Part shown: in pieces, positions 18,168 to 27,168 of the stretch
Layout of the letters: every line of letters starts with the position of its first letter
How positions within the stretch are numbered: the stretch's first letter is position 1
Assembly: GCA_000508865.1 (NCBI GenBank)
Contig: BAHP02000042.1
Coordinates: 1-61,006, forward strand
Length of the DNA stretch: 61,006 nucleotides
Direction: 5' to 3'
DNA from: Clostridiales bacterium VE202-01
GTDB lineage: Bacteria > Bacillota_I > Bacilli_A > Erysipelotrichales > Coprobacillaceae
Made by a program: the position numbers and the translations under genes
Notes under the pieces: generated by a model
Told to the model about the DNA's origin: nothing
What the model saw: the letters and a program-made list of their open reading frames with translations, nothing else
Database searches by the model: none

Positions 18168-18878
18168 TTAAGTAAATATCAGAAGATATCTCAGGATTTA
18201 ATTAATAAAATTAAGAATCATGAAATAAAAGCTCATACATATTTACCAAGTGAAAACGAATTGATGAAAATGTATAATGCTTCGCGCGATACAATCAGAA
18301 AAGCTTTGGATATTTTGCTTAAAAGCGGCTATATTCAAAAAAATAAAGGTAAAGGCTCTTTGGTGCTGGATGTTGATAAAATTGCTTTTCCAGTTTCGGG
18401 AGTAACTAGTTTCAAAGAATTAGCTAAGACGATCAATGGTGAGGTAAAGACGGATGTTATTGAATTATCACTTAATCCTGTCAATGAAGTAATAAAACAT
18501 GAATTGTATATGGACAGTGGTAATTACTATAAAGTTGAACGGGTTCGTGAAATTGACGGGGAGCGTGTGATTCTTGATATTGATTATTTAAATGCTAATA
18601 TTGTGACTAATTTAACTAAAGAAATTGCTCAAAATTCGTTATATGAATATATTGAAAATGAATTAGGATTAAAAATTAGTTTCGCAAGAAAAGAATTTAC
18701 AGTTATAAAAGCCACACCAGAAGAAAAAAAACTTATAGATATGAAAGACTTTGATTTATTAGTTTGTGTTAAATCGTATACTTATTTAGAAGATGCAACG
18801 CTATTTCAATATACGATATCTAAACATCGACCTGATAAATTTCGGTTTGTTGAATTTGCTAGAAGAACACAATTATAA
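18165..18878 (+). CDS. treR: Trehalose operon repressor, GntR/HutC family
   Basis: Repressor of trehalose uptake genes that is relieved by trehalose-6-phosphate. The N-terminal winged helix covers about 1-70 (LPSENELMKMYNASRDTIRKALDILLKSGYIQKNKGKGS), followed by a UTRA ligand domain with the TreR hallmark segments FPVSGVTSFKELA, NSLYEYIENELGL and HRPDKFRFVEFARR. The start at 18165 gives the usual TreR length (237 residues) and N-terminus (LSKYQKISQDL). A longer reading from GTG 18105 would be almost leaderless, because the -10 box ends at 18098. The operators at 20771-20816 before treP are the expected targets. Confidence 0.92.
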   Translation: MLSKYQKISQDLINKIKNHEIKAHTYLPSENELMKMYNASRDTIRKALDILLKSGYIQKNKGKGSLVLDVDKIAFPVSGVTSFKELAKTINGEVKTDVIELSLNPVNEVIKHELYMDSGNYYKVERVREIDGERVILDIDYLNANIVTNLTKEIAQNSLYEYIENELGLKISFARKEFTVIKATPEEKKLIDMKDFDLLVCVKSYTYLEDATLFQYTISKHRPDKFRFVEFARRTQL

Positions 18879-18897
18879 TTTTTAAAGAGAGGAAATT

Positions 18898-20670
18898 ATG
18901 GATTATAATGATTATTTATTACAGCATGATAAAATAGGTAAAAGAATCAAAGAAATAGAAAATAGTTCAATAAAAATAGCTGTTTTTCGTTTTATTAGCG
19001 GGGCTGCAATGATACTGCTTTTATTGTGTGGTTATTTTTTGAATAAAGATTATTTATATATTGGAACGTTTTTAATGTTAGGTGTATTTGTTGTTTTAGT
19101 TTTTTGGCATACTAAAATGGCAGATCGTTTGATTTATTTAAGAGCAAGATTAGTAGTGATTGAAAAATATATTGCCCGCTTTGGTGATAAATGGAAAGAT
19201 TTTGATGAGGATGGAACTGATTATTTAGAAACGATAACGGGTGTCATGAAAGATCTTGATATTGTGGGGAATAATTCATTGTTTCAGTATTTGAATACCG
19301 CGGTTACTTTAAGAGGAAAGAAAAAATTATTGGATAAATTATCAAGAACTGCATTTGATAAAAGTTTAATTATTCAAGAACAAGAAGCGATAAAAGAATT
19401 AGGAAATAAAGATGATTTTGTTATTGATTTTGAAACTTATGGAAAGATGCTGATAAAACCTAAAGTTGTTGAAAAAGTTGTTGAGGAATTTATTGCTGGT
19501 ATTAATGATGATCATAAAGTAAAAAGCTGGAATGTTGTGAGGTTTATCATACCAATTTTGACACTTGTAATTTTAATAATGTTTTTATTTGAAATTGGTT
19601 TTAAATTGGCTGTAATAATGCTGCCGGTCTTGATATTTGGTCAATGGCTTATTATGATCATAAATTTTAATAAAAACAGTAATTTGTTTAAACAAATTAC
19701 AGAATTATCTAAATGTTTAACAAGCTATCAAAATATTTGCGAATTAGTAGAGAATAACGATTTTTCATCACTACACCTAAATAATCTAAAGAATAAGTTA
19801 TCGCATTCTAGTCAGGCATTTAAAGAATTGCAGGCAATCGCTTCTGCAATTAAACAACGAAATAATTTATTAGCGTCGCTGCTGTTAAACGGTTTATTGC
19901 TTTGGGATGTTAATTGCCGAGAACGCTATGAAATGTGGGTCAATAAATATGGTGCTCAAATAGACGAATGGATCACTGTAATTGGTGAATTGGAAAGTTT
20001 GATCAGTCTACAAGTTTTATTAAGAACTAAACCACAAAGCAGTTTTGCAGTTTTTAGTGATGAGCTTTGTTTAACGTTTAATGATGCTTATCACCCTTTG
20101 ATCGATGGTAAACAAGTTGTTGCTAATTCATTTACAATGGATAAACAGGTTTGTGTTATTACCGGTTCAAACATGTCAGGAAAAACAACTTTTTTAAGAA
20201 CGATTGGTATAAATTTGATATTGGCATATGCAGGTGGACCAGTATTGGCGAAATCTTTTAAATGTTCATTGATGAGAATTTACACATCAATGCGTTTAGT
20301 AGATGATTTAAGTGGTATTTCAACGTTTTATGCTGAATTATTAAGGATCAAAGAAATCGTTGAAGCTAATAATAAAGGTGAAAGAATGATTGCTTTGATT
20401 GATGAAATCTTTAAAGGAACTAATTCTAAAGATCGAATATATGGAGCAACGGAAACAGTCAAACAGTTATCTTCAAAAAATATATTTACTTTTATCACGA
20501 CCCATGATTTTGAATTATGTGAATTGGAGAATCAAATTCCTTGTGCTAATTATCATTTTAGTGAGTATTATCAGGATAATAAGATCAGGTTTGATTATTT
20601 AATAAAGAAAGGTCGTTGTCAGTCGACTAATGCTAAATATTTATTGCAAATGGTAGGTATTACAAAATAG
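18898..20670 (+). CDS. MutS-related membrane-associated ATPase
   Basis: Its C-terminal ~180 residues are a MutS-type ATPase: Walker A ITGSNMSGKTTFLRT (about 421-435), the DDLSGISTFYAEL signal segment, Walker B IALIDEIFKGTN (D502, E503) and the TTHDFELCEL switch. The N-terminal part is unlike mismatch-repair MutS, with two hydrophobic pairs (about 28-75 and 208-255) that look membrane-embedded, and no mismatch-recognition domain. Such MutS-like proteins are widespread in Firmicutes with unknown role. It follows treR by 19 bases and shares its transcript, but no functional link to trehalose is known to me. The 590-residue length is normal for this group. Confidence 0.85.
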   Translation: MDYNDYLLQHDKIGKRIKEIENSSIKIAVFRFISGAAMILLLLCGYFLNKDYLYIGTFLMLGVFVVLVFWHTKMADRLIYLRARLVVIEKYIARFGDKWKDFDEDGTDYLETITGVMKDLDIVGNNSLFQYLNTAVTLRGKKKLLDKLSRTAFDKSLIIQEQEAIKELGNKDDFVIDFETYGKMLIKPKVVEKVVEEFIAGINDDHKVKSWNVVRFIIPILTLVILIMFLFEIGFKLAVIMLPVLIFGQWLIMIINFNKNSNLFKQITELSKCLTSYQNICELVENNDFSSLHLNNLKNKLSHSSQAFKELQAIASAIKQRNNLLASLLLNGLLLWDVNCRERYEMWVNKYGAQIDEWITVIGELESLISLQVLLRTKPQSSFAVFSDELCLTFNDAYHPLIDGKQVVANSFTMDKQVCVITGSNMSGKTTFLRTIGINLILAYAGGPVLAKSFKCSLMRIYTSMRLVDDLSGISTFYAELLRIKEIVEANNKGERMIALIDEIFKGTNSKDRIYGATETVKQLSSKNIFTFITTHDFELCELENQIPCANYHFSEYYQDNKIRFDYLIKKGRCQSTNAKYLLQMVGITK

Positions 20671-20697
20671 CTCATGAAAATAATTTTAAAGTAGTTG

Positions 20698-20725
20698 AAG
20701 TATCGTCAAGGCGATACTTTTTTAG
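20698..20725 (+). terminator. Terminator after the MutS-related gene
   Basis: AAGTATCG and CGATACTT form a stem around TCAAGG followed by TTTTTT. Confidence 0.8.
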
Positions 20726-20761
20726 TGTAAAATAATTAAATATAAAATATTTATTTTGGTA

Positions 20762-20816
20762 TTGACATACATGTACGTACAAGTTATAATAAATTTGTAA
20801 AAGATGTACGTACAAG
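20762..20816 (+). promoter_or_regulatory. treP promoter with two TreR-type operators
   Basis: TTGACA (20762-20767) and TATAAT (20785-20790) are consensus hexamers with 17-base spacing. The sequence ATGTACGTACAAG occurs twice, at 20771-20783 between the two boxes and at 20804-20816 just downstream of the start site. Each copy contains the palindrome TGTACGTACA. The 33-bp spacing is about three helical turns, suiting cooperative repressor binding. TreR is the obvious candidate because its gene lies upstream and the operators resemble the Bacillus TreR palindrome in shape. Confidence 0.85.
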
Positions 20817-20836
20817 TTTAAAGGAGAGAGAAAAAG

Positions 20837-22723
20837 ATGGGAAAATTTAGTAGTGATGCCAAAAAATTATTGGACTATGTAGGTGGAAAAGAAAATATTA
20901 AAGCTGTTACTCATTGTGTAACAAGAATGCGTTTTGTATTAGTTGATTCTGCTAAGGCAGATGTTGATAAGATTGAATCGCTGGACGTGGCTAAAGGAAC
21001 ATTTACCCAATCAGGACAATTTCAAGTTATTATCGGTAATGAAGTTCAAGAATTCTATCAAGATTTTGTGGCTGTAAGTGGAATTGAAGGAGTTAGTAAA
21101 GATGCAGCTAAAGAGGCTTCAAAATCTAGTCAAACCTGGTTACAGCGAATGATGGGGAATTTAGGTGAAATTTTTGCACCATTGATTCCAGCCCTTATTT
21201 GTGGGGGATTGATTTTAGGGTTTAGAAACATCATTGGAGAAATCAATTTTTTTAATAACGGAAGTCAGAGTTTAGCCGATGTTTCGGTATTTTTTCAAGG
21301 GGTATATGATTTTTTATGGTTGATTGGTGAAGCGGTTTTTCATTTGTTACCAGTAGGAATTGTCTGGTCGATTACTAAGAAGATGGGAACGACGCAAATC
21401 TTAGGAATTGTTTTGGGGTTGACGTTAGTATCACCACAGTTATTGAATGGTTTTTCGGTTGCTGGTGCTACAGATATTCCCGTATGGGATTTTGGGTTTG
21501 CTCAAGTGCAAATGATTGGCTATCAAGGTCAGGTTATCGCCGCAATGATGGCAGGATTTGTACTAGCTTATCTAGAAATATTTTTTAGAAAAATCACACC
21601 AGCAGTTATTAGTATGATTGTAGTACCATTTTGTTCATTGGTGCCAGCGGTAATTATTGCTCATACAGTTGTTGGTCCAATTGGCTGGGTAATTGGTAAT
21701 GGAATTGCCGATGTAGTTTATAGTGGTTTAACTTCATCATTTGGAGTCTTATTTGCTGCAGTATTTGGATTAATTTATGCACCAATCGTTATGACTGGTC
21801 TTCATCATATGACTAATGCTATTGACACTACTCTTACGAGTATGTTTGGTGGGACGATTCTTTGGCCAATGATTGCTTTATCTAATATCGCTCAAGGTTC
21901 AAGCGTTCTGGCAATGTCATTTCTACAGAAGAAAAATGAAAAAGCCCAACAGGTAAACGTACCAGCTTGTATTTCTTGTTATTTAGGGGTTACTGAACCG
22001 GCTTTATTTGGAGTCAATTTAAAATATGTTTTTCCTCTTGTCTGTGGTATGATCGGGTCAGCGCTTGCAGCAGTGATTTCAGTAGGGTTTGGAGTACAGG
22101 CATACAGTATTGGGGTAGGAGGACTACCAGGTATTATTTCTATCAAATCAGAAGACTGGTTAGTTTTTTTAGGAGCAATGCTGGTTGCTATAGTTGTACC
22201 ATTTAGTTTGACTTATATTGTTGGTAAAAAGAAATTAAGTGATCTTGAAACTGAGGGAAAGAAAGTCAGTGAAGAAGTGACCTTTGTTTCACCTTTTCAA
22301 GGTAAGATGCTATCTTTAAATGAAGTTGATGATAAAGTTTTTTCTGAGGGATTGATGGGTGATGGTTTTGCTGTGGAATTAAGTGATGGCAAAGTTGTAG
22401 CACCATTTGATGGCAAAGTAATTATGACTTTCCCGACTAAACATGCATATGGACTAAGACGTAATGATGGTGTTGAAATACTGCTTCATATTGGAATGGA
22501 TACAGTTGAATTAAAAGGTGAAGGATTTGAAAGTTATGTAGAGCTCGATCAGGAAATCAGCTCTGGAGATGTAATATGTAAGGTTGATTTAGATTTGGTT
22601 AAAGTTAATCATAAATCTTTAGTTTCACCGGTCGTTTTTACTAGTGGGCAAAAGATTACATTGTGTAAAAAAGATCAAAATATAAAGATATTAGAAAAAG
22701 ATATTATTAATATTGATAATTAA
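20837..22723 (+). CDS. treP: PTS trehalose-specific transporter, fused EIIBCA
   Basis: Imports trehalose and phosphorylates it to trehalose-6-phosphate. Domain order is IIB (1-~90, phosphocysteine C27 in THCVTRMR), IIC (~105-470, about ten membrane segments, with GVTEPALFGVN) and IIA (~490-628, glucose type, phosphohistidine H551 in LLHIGMD). The fused IIA means no separate glucose IIA is needed. AAGGAGAG precedes ATG. The treC gene follows after 13 bases, so the pair is one transcript under the two operators upstream. At 628 residues it is a normal three-domain form. Confidence 0.94.
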   Translation: MGKFSSDAKKLLDYVGGKENIKAVTHCVTRMRFVLVDSAKADVDKIESLDVAKGTFTQSGQFQVIIGNEVQEFYQDFVAVSGIEGVSKDAAKEASKSSQTWLQRMMGNLGEIFAPLIPALICGGLILGFRNIIGEINFFNNGSQSLADVSVFFQGVYDFLWLIGEAVFHLLPVGIVWSITKKMGTTQILGIVLGLTLVSPQLLNGFSVAGATDIPVWDFGFAQVQMIGYQGQVIAAMMAGFVLAYLEIFFRKITPAVISMIVVPFCSLVPAVIIAHTVVGPIGWVIGNGIADVVYSGLTSSFGVLFAAVFGLIYAPIVMTGLHHMTNAIDTTLTSMFGGTILWPMIALSNIAQGSSVLAMSFLQKKNEKAQQVNVPACISCYLGVTEPALFGVNLKYVFPLVCGMIGSALAAVISVGFGVQAYSIGVGGLPGIISIKSEDWLVFLGAMLVAIVVPFSLTYIVGKKKLSDLETEGKKVSEEVTFVSPFQGKMLSLNEVDDKVFSEGLMGDGFAVELSDGKVVAPFDGKVIMTFPTKHAYGLRRNDGVEILLHIGMDTVELKGEGFESYVELDQEISSGDVICKVDLDLVKVNHKSLVSPVVFTSGQKITLCKKDQNIKILEKDIINIDN

Positions 22724-22736
22724 GGAGCTAAAAGAG

Positions 22737-24368
22737 ATGTATTATGGAAATAAAGTGATTTATCAGATTTATCCAAAATCGTTTAATGATAGTAATCATG
22801 ATGGAATTGGTGACATTAATGGTATTATTGAAAAATTGGATTATTTAAAAGATTTAGGGATCGATATGATCTGGATGTGCCCGATTTTTTCTTCACCACA
22901 AAAGGATAGTGGTTATGATATTAAAGACTACTATTGTATTGATCCGATATTTGGTACGATGGAAGATTTAGAAAATTTAATTGCCGAAGCTAAAAAGCGA
23001 GATATTTATTTGATGTTTGATATGGTTTTTAATCATACTTCTACAGAACATCAATGGTTTAAAGAGGCTTTGAATGGTAATCAAAAATACAAAAACTACT
23101 ACTTTTTTAAAAAGGGGAAAGGTGATCGTTTACCAACTAATTGGGATTCTAAGTTTGGTGGAAAAGCTTGGAAATATGTTCCTGAATTTGATGAGTATTA
23201 TTTACATCTTTATGATGAAGGACAGGCTGATTTGAATTGGGAAAATGAGGAAGTCAGAAATGAATTGATCAAGATCATTAATTTTTGGTTAAAGAAGGGA
23301 ATTCGTGGTTTTAGGTTTGATGTTATCAATAATATTGATAAACGTGCTTTTGAAGATTGTCCAAAAGGTATTGGTAAACAGTTTTATTGTGATCAACCTA
23401 AAGTCCATGATTATCTTCATGAACTTAATAAACATTCATTTGGTAAAATCAAAGAATGTATTACGGTTGGTGAAATGTCGGCTACAAGTGTAGAAAATTG
23501 TATTGGCTACACAAATCCTGATAATCAGGAACTTGATATGGTCTTTAGTTTTCATCATTTAAAAGTTGATTATTTTAATAAAGAAAAGTGGACTATTATG
23601 CCTTTTGATTTTCAAGAACTAAAAGAATTATTAAATACCTGGCAGGTAAAAATGCAAGATGGTAATGGCTGGAATGCTTTGTTTTGGAATTGCCATGATC
23701 AGCCGCGCAGTGTTTCTAGATTTGGTAATGATCAAAAATATCGTAAATTATCAGCAAAAATGTTAGCGACGACAATTCATTTAATGCGGGGAACACCATA
23801 TATTTATCAAGGTGAAGAAATTGGCATGACAAATCACTATTTCACCGATATTAAACAGTATCAAGATGTAGAGAGTATCAATGCTTATCATATTTTAAAA
23901 GAACAAGGGCTTGATGAAAAAGAGATCCATAAGATCTTACAAGAAAAATCACGTGATAATGCTAGAACACCAATGCAGTGGGATAATAGTATCAATAGCG
24001 GTTTTTCTGATGTGAAGCCATGGCTGGAAGTAAATGAAAATTATCATGAGATCAACGTTGAAAAAGATTTACAGGATAATGAGTCGATTTTTAAGTATTA
24101 TCAAAAATTAATTAAATTAAGGAAAGAGTATAAGATCATTAGTGAGGGAAAATATTTGCCAATGATGAAAGATCATCCACAAATATTTGCTTATAAACGT
24201 ATTTTGGATAATCAGGAGTTAATTGTTTTGGATAATTTTTATGATCAGGAAGTATCTTTAGATTTAGATTTAAGTGATTATCAAGTATTGATCAATAATT
24301 ATGATGATATTTGTAGTCATTGTTTAAAACCTTATCAAAGTATCGCAATTATTAAAACAACATCTTAA
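22737..24368 (+). CDS. treC: Trehalose-6-phosphate hydrolase
   Basis: Cytoplasmic GH13 enzyme that splits trehalose-6-phosphate into glucose and glucose-6-phosphate. The conserved regions are present in order: DMVFNHTS, GFRFDVINNI (nucleophile Asp), TVGEMSA (acid/base Glu) and FWNCHDQPR. The ATG at 22737 is chosen because AAGGAG (22722-22727) lies nine bases before it and the N-terminus YYGNKVIYQIYPKSF is canonical; an upstream TTG at 22713 is not supported. About 543 residues, normal for the family. It ends with a strong terminator. Confidence 0.94.
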   Translation: MYYGNKVIYQIYPKSFNDSNHDGIGDINGIIEKLDYLKDLGIDMIWMCPIFSSPQKDSGYDIKDYYCIDPIFGTMEDLENLIAEAKKRDIYLMFDMVFNHTSTEHQWFKEALNGNQKYKNYYFFKKGKGDRLPTNWDSKFGGKAWKYVPEFDEYYLHLYDEGQADLNWENEEVRNELIKIINFWLKKGIRGFRFDVINNIDKRAFEDCPKGIGKQFYCDQPKVHDYLHELNKHSFGKIKECITVGEMSATSVENCIGYTNPDNQELDMVFSFHHLKVDYFNKEKWTIMPFDFQELKELLNTWQVKMQDGNGWNALFWNCHDQPRSVSRFGNDQKYRKLSAKMLATTIHLMRGTPYIYQGEEIGMTNHYFTDIKQYQDVESINAYHILKEQGLDEKEIHKILQEKSRDNARTPMQWDNSINSGFSDVKPWLEVNENYHEINVEKDLQDNESIFKYYQKLIKLRKEYKIISEGKYLPMMKDHPQIFAYKRILDNQELIVLDNFYDQEVSLDLDLSDYQVLINNYDDICSHCLKPYQSIAIIKTTS

Positions 24369-24390
24369 TGGTGTTGTTTTAATAATTTTT
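24354..24390 (+). terminator. Terminator of the treP-treC transcript
   Basis: AAAACAACA and TGTTGTTTT form the stem, overlapping the end of treC, followed by AATAATTTTTTATTTTT. Confidence 0.8.
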
Positions 24391-24500
24391 TATTTTTATA
24401 TAAAATTTAATGCAAAATCGTGCAATAATTACATAAATAAAGTAGAATACAAAAGATAAAGTTTAAAATTAACGAAAAATTAAAACAATAAATGTATAGA

Positions 24501-24547
24501 GGAAAGGAGAAATATAACCTTTAGGGGTTATATACAAATAATATATG
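24501..24547 (+). promoter_or_regulatory. Ribosome-binding site separated from its start codon by a hairpin
   Basis: GGAAAGGAG (24501-24509) is a strong site but lies 35 bases before the only possible start (ATG 24545; an in-frame TAA is at 24539). ATATAACC (24512-24519) and GGTTATAT (24526-24533) form a perfect 8-bp stem with a 6-base loop between them. Folding shortens the distance to about 13 bases. This resembles the treR leader but with less ideal spacing. Confidence 0.5.
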
Positions 24548-26005
24548 AAAATAGGATTTGATAATGATAAATATTTAATGATGCAATCATCACACATAAA
24601 AGAAAGAATTGCTCAATTTGGCGATAAACTATATTTAGAATTTGGTGGTAAATTATTTGACGATTATCATGCTTCTAGAGTGTTACCAGGTTTTGCACCG
24701 GATAGCAAATTGCAAATGTTATTGCAATTAAAAGATCAAGCTGAAGTCGTTATTGCCATTTCAGCCAGTGATATCGAGCGTAATAAGGTACGTGGTGATC
24801 TAGGGATAACTTATGATAACGATGTTTTACGGTTGATTGAAGTTTATCGTAGTAAAGGATTATACGTTGGAAGTGTAGTTATTACTCAGTATGATGGACA
24901 AAAAGCTGCTGAGGTATTTAAAAGCCGTTTAGAAAAAAGAAATATCAATGTTTATTTACATTATTTGATCGATGGCTATCCAACAAATACTAAAAAGATC
25001 ATCAGTGAAGAAGGTTTTGGTAAAAACGATTATATTGAAACAACAAAACCTTTAGTAGTTGTAACAGCTCCAGGTCCTGGTAGTGGTAAAATGGCTACTT
25101 GTCTATCACAGCTGTATCATGAACATATTAGAGGAATCAAAGCCGGTTATGCCAAGTTTGAAACATTTCCAATTTGGAGTATTCCTTTAAATCATCCAGT
25201 TAATTTAGCTTATGAAGCAGCAACAGCTGATTTAAATGATGTCAATATGATCGATCCTTTTCATTTAGAAGCATATAATAAAGTTACTGTAAATTATAAT
25301 CGTGATATAGAAATCTTTCCGGTTTTAAAAAATATGTTTGAAGAAATCTACGGGGTTAGTCCTTATAATTCACCAACCGATATGGGTGTAAATATGGCTG
25401 GTTTTTGTATTAGTGATGATGAAGTTTGTAAAGAAGCTAGTCGTCAGGAAATCATCCGTCGTTATTACCATACTAGAAATCGCTATGTTAAAGAAGAATG
25501 CAGTTTAGATGAATTTAATAAGCAGGAACTAGTCATGAATCAAGCTAAAGTTGTTGTTGAAGATCGTCGTTGTGTTGCAGCAGCGAATGAAAAAGCAAAA
25601 GCAGTAAATTGTTATGCTGGAGCTATTGAGCTGGATGATGGTACGATCATCACTGGTAGAACGACCGATTTTATGGGATCATGTTCAGCTATTTTGATCA
25701 ATGCGATTAAATATTTAGCTAAGATTCCTGATGATGCGCATTTGATTTCGCCATCGGCATTTGGACCAATACAGCATTTGAAAACAGAGTATTTAGGAAG
25801 TATTAATCCACGTTTACATAGTGATGAGGTATTGATTGCTTTATCGTTAAGTGCTGTTGATAATGAAAATGCTAGACTAGCGTTATCACAATTACCAAAA
25901 TTAAAAGGGACACAGGCACATGTTACTTCTACGATAGGTCCAATGGATTCTAAGATATTTAGCAGTCTTGGGATTGAAGTGACTTATGATGCTAAAAAAC
26001 AATAA
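24545..26005 (+). CDS. DUF1846 family protein
   Basis: A 486-residue cytoplasmic protein of a family common in anaerobic Firmicutes, with no firmly assigned activity. The canonical N-terminus (MKIGFDNDKYL...LYLEFGGKLFDDYHASRVLPGF) confirms the start. TAPGPGSGKMATCLSQLYH (about 176-194) resembles a P-loop-like nucleotide segment. The C-terminal region has ITGRTTDFMGSCSAILINAIKYLA. It stands alone between two terminators. Structural studies of the family suggest a nucleotide-dependent ligase or hydrolase fold, but I cannot give a function from sequence. Confidence 0.9.
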   Translation: MKIGFDNDKYLMMQSSHIKERIAQFGDKLYLEFGGKLFDDYHASRVLPGFAPDSKLQMLLQLKDQAEVVIAISASDIERNKVRGDLGITYDNDVLRLIEVYRSKGLYVGSVVITQYDGQKAAEVFKSRLEKRNINVYLHYLIDGYPTNTKKIISEEGFGKNDYIETTKPLVVVTAPGPGSGKMATCLSQLYHEHIRGIKAGYAKFETFPIWSIPLNHPVNLAYEAATADLNDVNMIDPFHLEAYNKVTVNYNRDIEIFPVLKNMFEEIYGVSPYNSPTDMGVNMAGFCISDDEVCKEASRQEIIRRYYHTRNRYVKEECSLDEFNKQELVMNQAKVVVEDRRCVAAANEKAKAVNCYAGAIELDDGTIITGRTTDFMGSCSAILINAIKYLAKIPDDAHLISPSAFGPIQHLKTEYLGSINPRLHSDEVLIALSLSAVDNENARLALSQLPKLKGTQAHVTSTIGPMDSKIFSSLGIEVTYDAKKQ

Positions 26006-26028
26006 TATGTTTTAGATCGATATTAAAG

Positions 26029-26065
26029 AAAATGGATTGTTTCGTACATGAAACAATCCATTTTT
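26029..26065 (+). terminator. Terminator after the DUF1846 gene
   Basis: AAAATGGATTGTTTC and GAAACAATCCATTTT form a perfect 15-bp stem around GTACAT, followed by a T run. Confidence 0.9.
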
Positions 26066-26066
26066 C

Positions 26067-26116
26067 AGAAAGGAGGTGTATTACACCATACAAATGTATC
26101 ATCTAAGATTATAATA
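26067..26116 (+). other. Consensus ribosome-binding site with hairpin and a six-codon ORF
   Basis: AGAAAGGAGGTG (26067-26078) matches the 16S rRNA 3' end almost perfectly. It is followed by a small hairpin, GGTGT/ACACC around ATT, and an ATG that opens a six-codon frame (MYHLRL, stop TAA). No longer gene follows. It may be a decayed gene start, a leader peptide or chance. No promoter specific to it is obvious because a terminator lies immediately upstream. Confidence 0.25.
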
Positions 26117-26155
26117 TATGTTAATTAAAAAAATTTCAATAAATATGATAATTTA

Positions 26156-26210
26156 TTGTTATCATAATCAAATTTGTATTATAATAAGTTAAATCGCAAC
26201 CAATGGTTGC
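26156..26210 (+). promoter_or_regulatory. Promoter and palindromic operator candidate for the XRE regulator
   Basis: TTGTTA (26156-26161) and TATAAT (26180-26185) have 18-base spacing. GCAACCAATGGTTGC (26196-26210), a perfect 6-bp inverted repeat with a three-base centre, lies just past the expected start point. Its position fits an operator or a 5'-end stem. Confidence 0.5.
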
Positions 26211-26285
26211 ATAGATGATAACTAAAATATCTAGAACAACTAAACATTTTTTGTCATAATAAAAGTGTTTAAGGGAGGTATATGT

Positions 26286-27065
26286 GTGAATATAGAAATT
26301 GCTAATCGTTTAGTCAAATTAAGAAAAGAAAATAATCTTTCTCAAGAAGCTTTAGCAAATAAATTAGGAATTAGTCGTCAAGCAGTAAGTAAATGGGAGC
26401 GTGCTGAAGCCTCTCCTGATACTGATAATCTTATTTCGTTATCAAAGCTTTATGGTATTTCATTAGATGAATTATTAAAAACTGATCAAAAAGAATTTGA
26501 AAGCGGCAGTGATAAAAAAGAAAAGACAGATACTTTGAAGAAAGATGAAGTACATATAAGCTTAAAACATGGAATCCATGTAAGTGATAAAGATGGTGAT
26601 GAAGTTCATATTGGCTGGGATGGTATCCATGTTAAAGAACGTGCTAAAAATCAAGATGTTCATGTTGATAGTTCTGGGGTAAGAATTAATGATAAAACAT
26701 ATAGTCATGATGAATGGAAGAAACAGAGCAAAGATAATAATTGGTCTCATTATTATGAAAATTATACAAAATTTCCTTTTGCACTGATCATTATCGTTAT
26801 TTATTTGATCATGGCATTTTATACGGGAAATTTTCATCCTTTATGGATAATGCTGCTATTGATTCCGATTATTGAAGGAGCAATCGGAGCAATCAAACAT
26901 CGTGATTTAAATCGTTTTCCATATCCCGTATTATTGATTTTATATTTCTTATATGAAGGTTTTTGTTATGATGTTTGGTCACCAACATGGGTAGTGTTTT
27001 TAACTATCCCAGTTTATTATGCTTTGGTGAATTATTTTAAATATCGTCAAAAAAATAAAAAATAA
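26286..27065 (+). CDS. XRE family regulator with C-terminal membrane segments
   Basis: N-terminal helix-turn-helix (about residues 1-60; LSQEALANKLGISRQAVSKWERAEASPDTDNLISL), then an acidic linker with repeated short elements (GIHVSDKDGDEVHIGWDGIHVK), and three hydrophobic segments in the last ~100 residues. It is therefore probably a membrane-tethered transcription regulator, a layout often seen for sensors of envelope state. GTG at 26286 is chosen because AGGGAGG lies seven bases before it. The palindrome at 26196-26210 may be its own operator. The signal sensed is not evident. Confidence 0.88.
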   Translation: MNIEIANRLVKLRKENNLSQEALANKLGISRQAVSKWERAEASPDTDNLISLSKLYGISLDELLKTDQKEFESGSDKKEKTDTLKKDEVHISLKHGIHVSDKDGDEVHIGWDGIHVKERAKNQDVHVDSSGVRINDKTYSHDEWKKQSKDNNWSHYYENYTKFPFALIIIVIYLIMAFYTGNFHPLWIMLLLIPIIEGAIGAIKHRDLNRFPYPVLLILYFLYEGFCYDVWSPTWVVFLTIPVYYALVNYFKYRQKNKK

Positions 27066-27079
27066 CGGAAAGATTTTTT

Positions 27080-27110
27080 ACAGTTGATGAATAAATCAGC
27101 TGTTTTTATT
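27080..27110 (+). terminator. Terminator after the XRE regulator gene
   Basis: ACAGTTGAT and ATCAGCTGT pair, with one G-U, around GAATAA and are followed by TTTTTATTT. Confidence 0.65.
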
Positions 27111-27168
27111 TAAAATGTTAAATATAGTAGTTTATGATATTTTATTTTTGCTATATATTTTACTTCTA

